From positions 1,984,001 through 2,048,000 of the forward strand of contig NZ_AP022567.1 in NCBI RefSeq assembly GCF_010727475.1: 64,000 nucleotides of DNA. Reading direction: 5' to 3'. Position numbers and translations under genes: made by a program. The notes beneath the pieces were generated by a model that worked only from the letters and a program-made list of their open reading frames with translations, made no database searches and was not told the origin of the DNA. Of the stretch, positions 58,805 to 64,000 are shown one piece after another. This DNA comes from Mycolicibacterium mageritense (lineage in GTDB: Bacteria; Actinomycetota; Actinomycetes; Mycobacteriales; Mycobacteriaceae). The stretch's first letter is position 1. Each line of letters begins with the position of its first letter.

Positions 58805-60138
58805 TCCGACTCCTCGACCGGGTCGGGCATCGTCCGCACGGTCAGCGTCGCCCGTAACCCGCCGAGCGGACCGTCGGACAGTTTGATGTCGCCGCCGTGC
58901 AGTTCGGCCTGCTGCACCACGAGCGCCAACCCGAGCCCGGATCCGCCCGCTCCTGCGGTGCTGCCGCGCCGGAACCGGCCGAGCACGGTTTCGTGTTCCT
59001 CGGCGGGCAACCCGCGCCCGTTGTCGTCGACGACGATGGTCAGCACCCGGCCACGGCGCTGTGCGGTCAACACGATTCGGCTGGCCTCGCCGTGGGTGAT
59101 CGCGTTGCGGACGAGGTTGTCCACGGCCAGCCGCAGCCCGGCGGGCCAGCCGAGCACTGTGCCCACGTCACCGCCGGCCTGCACGTCGATCTCGACCGCC
59201 CCGCCCGGGCGCATGTTCTCCCGCGCGACGCGGTAGAGCATCTCGGTGACGTCGATCAGTTCGCGGTCCTCATCCTGCGCGAGCTGGCCCGAGGCGAGCT
59301 GACCGAGTGCGGTGATGATGGCCTCCACCCGCCGCTGCGTGCGGGACAGGTCGGCCACCACCTCGTCGCGTTCGGCCTCGGGCAGATTGTGAATGCGCAG
59401 CGTGTCGAGGTCGGCCCGCATCGCGGTCAGCGGTGTACGCAGCTCGTGCGCGGCGTTGGCCGCGAAATCCTGTGCGGCCTGAAGCGAATTCGTGGTCGCC
59501 CGCTGCGCGGCCGCGAGCCGGATCAGCATCTCCCCCATGGCCTCGGAGAGGTCTTCGGCTTCGCGGACACCGCGCACCTCGGGCATCGGCTCCGTGCCGG
59601 AGCCGAGCTTCGAGGTGTGTTCGGTCAGCTTGCGCAGCGGCCGCACCGCCGGGCCCGCCAGCAGCCACCCGAGCCCGCCCGCGATCAGCACCGTGACCAC
59701 CCCGATCACGACATACAGCGGAATCCGGTTGGAGCTCAACAGGATACTGTCGGCGCGGATACCGATCGACATGAGCAGCCCGCCGTCCTGCTCCAATTCG
59801 ATGGTGCGGACCCGGTATTCGGCACCGTTGACCTCCACGGTCGACGTGCCGGGCGGCAATTCCGGCAACTGGGCGCCGCGCTGGAACACCAACTCGCCGG
59901 TCGCGCGGGCCCGTCCCGTGGTGAGCACGCCGCGGCGGGGATCCTGGAACTGCTCGGGATTGAAGCTGGCGTCGATGATCGAATCGAGCCTGCGGTCGAG
60001 CTGTGCCGCATCGTTGTTGGCCAGCACCACCGAGGTCAGGATCGCGAACACCGCCACCACGGCCGAGGCCGCGATCGCGCTGGCGATCGCCACCCTGGTC
60101 CGCAGCGACGTCGACCGGAACAGCCGGGATGACCGCAT
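58792..60138 (-). CDS. prrB: Sensor histidine kinase, PrrB-like
   Basis: 448 residues. Two membrane helices (about 15-40 and 141-162) flank a sensor loop; a HAMP domain precedes the dimerisation helix with His231 in NAAHELRTPLTAM. The ATP-binding domain has NLVRNAITHG, the VVDDNGRGLP G1 box and GGSGLGLALV. It autophosphorylates and passes phosphate to the response regulator encoded just upstream. Start 60138 is 7 bases after the regulator stop. Its length and sequence resemble mycobacterial PrrB, and M. smegmatis is known to have an additional prrAB-like pair near mmpL3. Confidence 0.92.
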   Translation of the reverse strand: MRSSRLFRSTSLRTRVAIASAIAASAVVAVFAILTSVVLANNDAAQLDRRLDSIIDASFNPEQFQDPRRGVLTTGRARATGELVFQRGAQLPELPPGTSTVEVNGAEYRVRTIELEQDGGLLMSIGIRADSILLSSNRIPLYVVIGVVTVLIAGGLGWLLAGPAVRPLRKLTEHTSKLGSGTEPMPEVRGVREAEDLSEAMGEMLIRLAAAQRATTNSLQAAQDFAANAAHELRTPLTAMRADLDTLRIHNLPEAERDEVVADLSRTQRRVEAIITALGQLASGQLAQDEDRELIDVTEMLYRVARENMRPGGAVEIDVQAGGDVGTVLGWPAGLRLAVDNLVRNAITHGEASRIVLTAQRRGRVLTIVVDDNGRGLPAEEHETVLGRFRRGSTAGAGGSGLGLALVVQQAELHGGDIKLSDGPLGGLRATLTVRTMPDPVEESDQFA

Positions 60139-60145
60139 CCGCAGC

Positions 60146-60886
60146 CTAGGATTCGTCGCGCAGCACGTATCCGATGCCACGCACGGTGTGGATGACCCGG
60201 GGGATGTCGTCGCGCTCCAACTTGCGCCGCAGGTACGAGATGAAGACGTCGGCCACGTTGGTGTCGACGTCGAAGTCGTAGCCCCACACCAGCTCCAGCA
60301 GGCGCTGCCGGGACAGCACCACGCCGGCATTCTCGGCGAGCACCGCCAGCAGATCGAACTCGCGTTTGGTCAGATCCACCCGGTCGCCCGCCACGAACAC
60401 CAGCCTGCGCGCGGTGTCGATGGTCAGCGGCCCGACGGTCATGCTGTCGGACTGCCGGTCCGTGTGGCTGACCCGACGCAGCAGCGCGTTCAACCGCGCG
60501 ACCAGCTCACCGAGATCGAAAGGTTTGGTCAGGTAGTCGTCCGCGCCCGCCTCGAGACCGGCGATACGGTCGTTGACGGTGTCGCGCGCGGACAACACAC
60601 AGATCGGAATGTCATTGCCCAAGGCCCGCAACGCAGTGACCACAGCGACACCGTCGAGTTCGGGCATCTGGACGTCCAGCACCAACGCGTCGTGCGTTTC
60701 GCTGGACAGCAGCCGCAGTGCTTCCTTGCCGCTGGCCGCGACCCGGACGTCGAAGCCCGAGTGCCGCAATCCGCGGGCCACCGAGGTTCGAACGTCCGGG
60801 TCGTCGTCGACCATCAGCACGGTACGGTTCACGCCTTCCGGCGCGAGTGGTCCTTCGCCGCTGGCGGGGGTTGCTCCCTCCCGCAC
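60146..60886 (-). CDS. prrA: Response regulator of the OmpR family, PrrA-like
   Basis: 246 residues. The receiver domain has VDDDPDVR with its acidic pair, phosphoacceptor Asp71 in ALVLDVQMPELDG and Lys121 in LTKPFD. The winged-helix domain (about 145-243; LTKREFDLLAVLAENAGVVLSRQ, then FISYLRRKLE) binds DNA. It is the first gene of the two-component pair and lies 4 bases after the small hemophore gene on the same strand, so it may be cotranscribed. PrrA-type regulators respond to nitrogen, oxygen and growth state. Confidence 0.92.
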   Translation of the reverse strand: MREGATPASGEGPLAPEGVNRTVLMVDDDPDVRTSVARGLRHSGFDVRVAASGKEALRLLSSETHDALVLDVQMPELDGVAVVTALRALGNDIPICVLSARDTVNDRIAGLEAGADDYLTKPFDLGELVARLNALLRRVSHTDRQSDSMTVGPLTIDTARRLVFVAGDRVDLTKREFDLLAVLAENAGVVLSRQRLLELVWGYDFDVDTNVADVFISYLRRKLERDDIPRVIHTVRGIGYVLRDES

Positions 60887-60890
60887 GCGG

Positions 60891-61283
60891 TTACGGGATG
60901 GCCGGAGCAGGTGCCGATCCGCAGCGGTTCTTCAGGTCGACCAACGGCTGGCGAATGCCGGTCAGCTCGGCCTTGGTCTGCGGGTTCTGCTCCAGGTAGT
61001 CGTTGACCTTGGTGCGCACCTGTTCCCGTGGCAGGCCCTCGAGGCTCGTGAAGAACCAGTTCACGTCGGGATGCGTGAACAGGTAGGCCGAGGTCGATGC
61101 CGAGACGCCCGAGGCCACACCGGCCAGGTCGGCTGCGGTGCAGTTGGGCGGATTCTGTGCCGGATCCTCATCGGCAAGCGCCGACGGGACCGCGCCGAAC
61201 AAAATCGCACCGGCTACTGCGCCGGCGCCGGCGACGCCAGCTACCACGCGCCGCGCGTTACGGGCCGAGAGCAACATGGTCAA
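60891..61283 (-). CDS. Secreted hemophore-like haem-binding protein (Rv0203 type)
   Basis: 130 residues. A signal peptide ends in PSALA at about residue 37. The mature part has two cysteines (PPNCTAADL and KNRCGSA) that would form one disulfide, and a helical core with STSAYLFTHPDVNWFFTSLEGL, like the mycobacterial haemophore-like family that hands haem to MmpL3 and MmpL11. It lies between the two-component genes and a second family member, close to mmpL11. A dyad at 61329-61345 precedes it. Confidence 0.87.
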   Translation of the reverse strand: MTMLLSARNARRVVAGVAGAGAVAGAILFGAVPSALADEDPAQNPPNCTAADLAGVASGVSASTSAYLFTHPDVNWFFTSLEGLPREQVRTKVNDYLEQNPQTKAELTGIRQPLVDLKNRCGSAPAPAIP

Positions 61284-61437
61284 GCTCCTTCATCGGATGA
61301 GGGGTTGCCGCAACCTGAACGGTTGTCGGCTTAGGAAAGCTAAGCAGAATCTGTGGACAGTTTCTTGCCTTGCGCCCAACCAATCACGAGAACCTGAGAA
61401 ACCGCAGCTCACCGCCGATGTTGGCGACCCGCCCGAA
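61284..61437. promoter_or_regulatory. Intergenic region between the two hemophore-like genes with GCTTAG-N5-CTAAGC dyad
   Basis: A perfect 6-5-6 inverted repeat (61329-61345) lies 46 bases before the haem-binding protein start. It has partial resemblance to the TTAGG-rich iron boxes of mycobacteria but too few matches to call one. Confidence 0.45.
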
Positions 61438-62010
61438 CTATCGTGCAGTGGTCGACGCAGGGCCGGGCAGTGGTCCCGTACCCCCGGTCACCGACGACGC
61501 CGGCGTGGACTGGGCCGGCACCGCCGCACTCGGCACCCCGACTTGCTGCGCGGTCGACTGCGCACCTGGCAAACCGCCGGGCAGCGCGGCGCCCTGCTGC
61601 TGCGCGGCCTGCATCAACCCCATCAACTGCGGCAAGGTGACCGGCAGCTTGCACGTCGACCCGAGGCTCTGCAACGGCTGCTGCAGCTGCTGCAGATCCT
61701 TGGCGACCTGAGGGTTGGCGTCCAGATAGGTCTTGATCGCGGCAAGCGACTGCGGCCCGGGCTGCTGTTGGCTGATGGTGGTCAGCGCCTGGTTGGTCTG
61801 CGGGTGGGCGTCGAGGTAGTTGCCGGTGTTGGTGGCAACCCGGCCGACCGTGCGCGCGACCTCACTGGCCGCGCAGGGATCGGTTGCGGCGGTCGCCGAG
61901 GGCCCCATGAGAAGGGTCGCAGCCGCGCCTCCGGCAGCGGTGGCCACCAAGGCGGCGGCAAGGCCGCGACGCAGCCGATGGGCGGTCAGGCCGGTTTCGG
62001 CGCAGGTCAT
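61438..62010 (-). CDS. Second hemophore-like secreted protein with Pro/Ala-rich tail
   Basis: 190 residues. The signal peptide (LAAALVATAAGGAAATLL) ends near residue 42. The mature domain mirrors the smaller neighbour: a disulfide pair (TDPCAASE and GSTCKLP), YLDAHPQTNQAL and YLDANPQVAKDL repeated helix ends. From about 135 the chain is low complexity and rich in Ala, Gln and Pro. It is probably a haem-binding partner of MmpL11. It is divergent from mmpL11 across 293 bases. Confidence 0.82.
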   Translation of the reverse strand: MTCAETGLTAHRLRRGLAAALVATAAGGAAATLLMGPSATAATDPCAASEVARTVGRVATNTGNYLDAHPQTNQALTTISQQQPGPQSLAAIKTYLDANPQVAKDLQQLQQPLQSLGSTCKLPVTLPQLMGLMQAAQQQGAALPGGLPGAQSTAQQVGVPSAAVPAQSTPASSVTGGTGPLPGPASTTAR

Positions 62011-62303
62011 GGCAACTCCTTACGGTTTGCGAACGTCCAGCTGCCTCGCAAACGCTGCGATCGGCGGCATGCGCAACCCCCGACGCATATGGATCGGGGG
62101 TCATCTTGCCACCTGTATCGCCAGGCCGGCCAAATCCGTTAGCCGATCCACAGTGTGGTCCCGACCACCGACCCCAACATCTCGGACCGATCTCAGTAGG
62201 ATCTGAGCGGCGGGTCACTCTACTTCAGTGGAGGTACGCTCACGCTGGCGCAACGCCGAGTCACGCCCGGGGGAGAAAGAAGGGGCCTCGCATCCAGCAG
62301 TTC
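62011..62303. promoter_or_regulatory. Divergent region between hemophore-like gene and mmpL11
   Basis: 293 bases without a credible gene. The clear structure is ACCCCCGA (62076-62083) paired with TCGGGGGT (62094-62101), an 8-base dyad about 65 bases upstream of the hemophore-like gene. No convincing promoter hexamers for mmpL11 could be fixed. Confidence 0.45.
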
Positions 62304-64000
62304 ATGATGCGCTTGAGCAGCAATCTGCGCAGATTCCGCTGGGCGGTGTTCGCGGCATGGTTGCTCCTTCTGGTGCCTTCGATCTACCTCGCCCTCAACC
62401 AGTCGTCGAACCTGACCGGCGGCGGTTTCGAGGTCGAGGGCTCCCAGTCCCTGCACGTGCAGCGCCAGCTCGAAGAGCATTTCCCTGACCAGGGCGCTTC
62501 TCCGCTGGCACTGGTCGCCGCGCCGCGCGCGGACGCCTCGTTCGCCGACATGAACGCGGCGGTCGTGCGACTCGAGAAGATCGCGGCCGAGGTGCCCAGC
62601 GTCAAGATCGTCCCCAACCCTCAGCAGCCCGCACCTCAGCCGGACCGGCCCTACGTCATCACACTGCAACTCGACTTCAACAACTCCGGCGCGGTCGACG
62701 TGGCCAAGCAGCTGCGTCAGAAGGTCGGCATCCACGGTGAGGATCCCGGCCAGACCGAGGACGGCAAGGTCAAGTTCTACGTGATCGGCCAGGGAGCGCT
62801 CGGTGCGGCGGCCACGCAGGCCACCAAGCACGACATCGCCGCGGCCGAGAAGTGGAATCTGCCGATCGTCCTGATCGTGCTCCTCGCGGTGTTCGGATCG
62901 CTGGCCGCTGCGGCGTTGCCGCTGGTCCTCGGCATCTGCACGGTCGTGGTGACCATGGGGCTGGTCTACGCGTTGTCGATGGTCACCACGATGAGCGTGT
63001 TCGTGACGTCGACGGTGTCGATGTTCGGTATCGCGCTGGCCATCGACTACTCGCTGTTCATCCTCATGCGGTTCCGCGAGGAGCTGCGGGCCGGTCGCGA
63101 GGCGCCCGAGGCCGCCGACGCCGCCATGGCCACGTCGGGTCTCGCGGTCGCGCTGTCGGGTGCGACCGTCATCGCGTCGGTGACGGGCATCTACCTGATC
63201 GGCACGCCAGTGCTGCGGTCGATGGCCACCGGCGCGATCCTCGCGGTCGCCGTCGCGGTGCTGACGTCGACGACGCTGACGCCCGCGGTGCTCGCGACGT
63301 TCGGCCACGCCGCCGCCAAACGATCGTCGTATCTGCACTGGTCCCGCCGGGTGGAGGCGTCGCAATCGAAGTTCTGGACGCGCTGGACGGGCGCCGTGAT
63401 GGCCCGCCCGTGGGCGTCGGCCCTGGCCGCCGCCGTGCTGCTGCTGACCCTGGCGGCGCCCGCGTTCGGCATGGTGCTCGGCAACAGCATGCAGCGCCAG
63501 TTCGAGCCGACGCACGAGATCCGCGGCGGCGTGAACGCGGCCGCCGATGCGCTCGGCCCTGGGGCACTCGGTCCGGTGCGCGTGCTCGTGACGTTCCCCA
63601 AGGGTGACGCGTCGGGTCCGGCAGGCACCGCGACGCTCGACGCGGTGCGCCAGGAAATGGCCAAGGCGCCCAACGTCGTGATGGTGCAGCCGCCGGTGTT
63701 CGCCGACGACGGCAACAGTGCTCTGCTGTCGGCGATCCTGTCCGTCGATCCCGAGGACATGGCCGCGCGTGAGGCCGTCGACTGGATGCGCGAGAAGCTG
63801 CCGCCGCAGGCCGGTTCCGAAGCCCGCATCGACGTCGGCGGCCCGACCGCGCTGATTAAGGACTTCGACGACCAGGTCTCGGCCACCCAGCCCTACGTCT
63901 TCCTGTTCGTCGCGACCATCGCATTCGTGATGCTGCTGGTGTCCATCCGGTCGCTGTTCCTGGCGCTCAAGGGCGTGCTGATGACGGTGCTGTCGGTCGC
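62304..64000 (+). CDS. mmpL11: MmpL11, lipid/haem-associated RND transporter, N-terminal part (cut by window edge)
   Basis: 565 codons to the edge of the window. Helix 1 is FAAWLLLLVPSIYLAL; the first porter domain follows, then helices with Asp248-Tyr249 in GIALAIDYSLFILMRFREEL, and the start of the second porter domain (about 400-530). MmpL11 exports monomeromycolyl diacylglycerol and mycolate wax esters and is associated with haem uptake. ATG 62304 or ATG 62307 could start the protein. Its place with two hemophore-like genes is typical of mycobacteria. Confidence 0.95.
   Translation, partial: MMRLSSNLRRFRWAVFAAWLLLLVPSIYLALNQSSNLTGGGFEVEGSQSLHVQRQLEEHFPDQGASPLALVAAPRADASFADMNAAVVRLEKIAAEVPSVKIVPNPQQPAPQPDRPYVITLQLDFNNSGAVDVAKQLRQKVGIHGEDPGQTEDGKVKFYVIGQGALGAAATQATKHDIAAAEKWNLPIVLIVLLAVFGSLAAAALPLVLGICTVVVTMGLVYALSMVTTMSVFVTSTVSMFGIALAIDYSLFILMRFREELRAGREAPEAADAAMATSGLAVALSGATVIASVTGIYLIGTPVLRSMATGAILAVAVAVLTSTTLTPAVLATFGHAAAKRSSYLHWSRRVEASQSKFWTRWTGAVMARPWASALAAAVLLLTLAAPAFGMVLGNSMQRQFEPTHEIRGGVNAAADALGPGALGPVRVLVTFPKGDASGPAGTATLDAVRQEMAKAPNVVMVQPPVFADDGNSALLSAILSVDPEDMAAREAVDWMREKLPPQAGSEARIDVGGPTALIKDFDDQVSATQPYVFLFVATIAFVMLLVSIRSLFLALKGVLMTVLSV

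Noticed and set aside
61329..61347. IdeR iron box before the haem-binding protein
   Set aside because: Only about 11 of 19 positions fit the consensus as I remember it, so I report only the dyad.
1..64000. CRISPR arrays, tRNA or rRNA genes
   Set aside because: No regularly spaced repeats, cloverleaf or rRNA-like sequence was seen on either strand by reading.

Overview
The window is chromosomal DNA from a fast-growing mycobacterium (Mycolicibacterium) of the M. smegmatis group. The evidence is high G+C, many GTG starts and ATGA/GTGA overlaps, and mycobacterial hallmark genes: mmpL3, mmpL11, a prrA/prrB-like pair, GTP-type PEP carboxykinase, UdgX with its KRRIH motif, and an RMM-type microcompartment. 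MmpL3 and MmpL11 look close to, but not identical with, the M. smegmatis proteins as I remember them, so a sister species is more likely than the laboratory strain.

Layout. 1-8487: amino-acid permease (divergent, cut by the window edge), then the microcompartment operon: class III aminotransferase, CoA-acylating aldehyde dehydrogenase, trimeric shell protein, a small adaptor-like protein, pentameric vertex protein, hexameric shell protein, second trimeric shell protein, APH-type kinase, SDR dehydrogenase and GntR/HutC regulator. Its likely substrate is an amino alcohol such as 1-amino-2-propanol. 8488-14050: acidic small protein, HPII-type catalase, esterase, UdgX, and a MarR regulator divergent from an SDR gene. 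14055-33586: an Orn/Lys/Arg-decarboxylase gene cut in two by an 18.06-kb mobile island.

The island (about 14818-32879) is a Tn554-like element. It has tnpA-tnpB (tyrosine recombinases) and tnpC, overlapping one another. Directly upstream are an unknown protein and an XRE-HTH/ImmA-IrrE metalloprotease. The cargo is metal and metalloid resistance: two ArsR repressors, ArsI, a DinB-fold protein, Acr3 and two arsenate reductases; a MerR-controlled set with a MerT-like membrane protein but no mercuric reductase; and a CmtR-like repressor with a P1B-type ATPase facing a DsbA-like protein, an isoprenylcysteine-methyltransferase-like membrane protein, a SAM methyltransferase and a Met-rich Tat-exported protein. 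The insertion lies a few codons after the PLP-lysine motif of the decarboxylase. Joining the flanks restores the reading frame.

33624-40545 is a minus-strand operon: acyl-CoA synthetase, enoyl-CoA hydratase, MaoC, CoA-transferase III, amidohydrolase and MFS permease. Upstream are a TetR gene and a divergent MmpL-type transporter with paired operators, then a MerR regulator, an LLM oxidoreductase and pckG. 47740-64000 is the conserved mycobacterial mmpL3 neighbourhood: two GTPase-like proteins, trmB, a NYN-domain protein, mmpL3, an AI-2E-type permease, a flippase-like protein, an M23 lipoprotein, a DUF3054 protein, a two-component system, two hemophore-like secreted proteins and the start of mmpL11.

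No tRNA, rRNA or CRISPR array was seen. No gap between genes exceeds 300 bases; the larger gaps are described individually.
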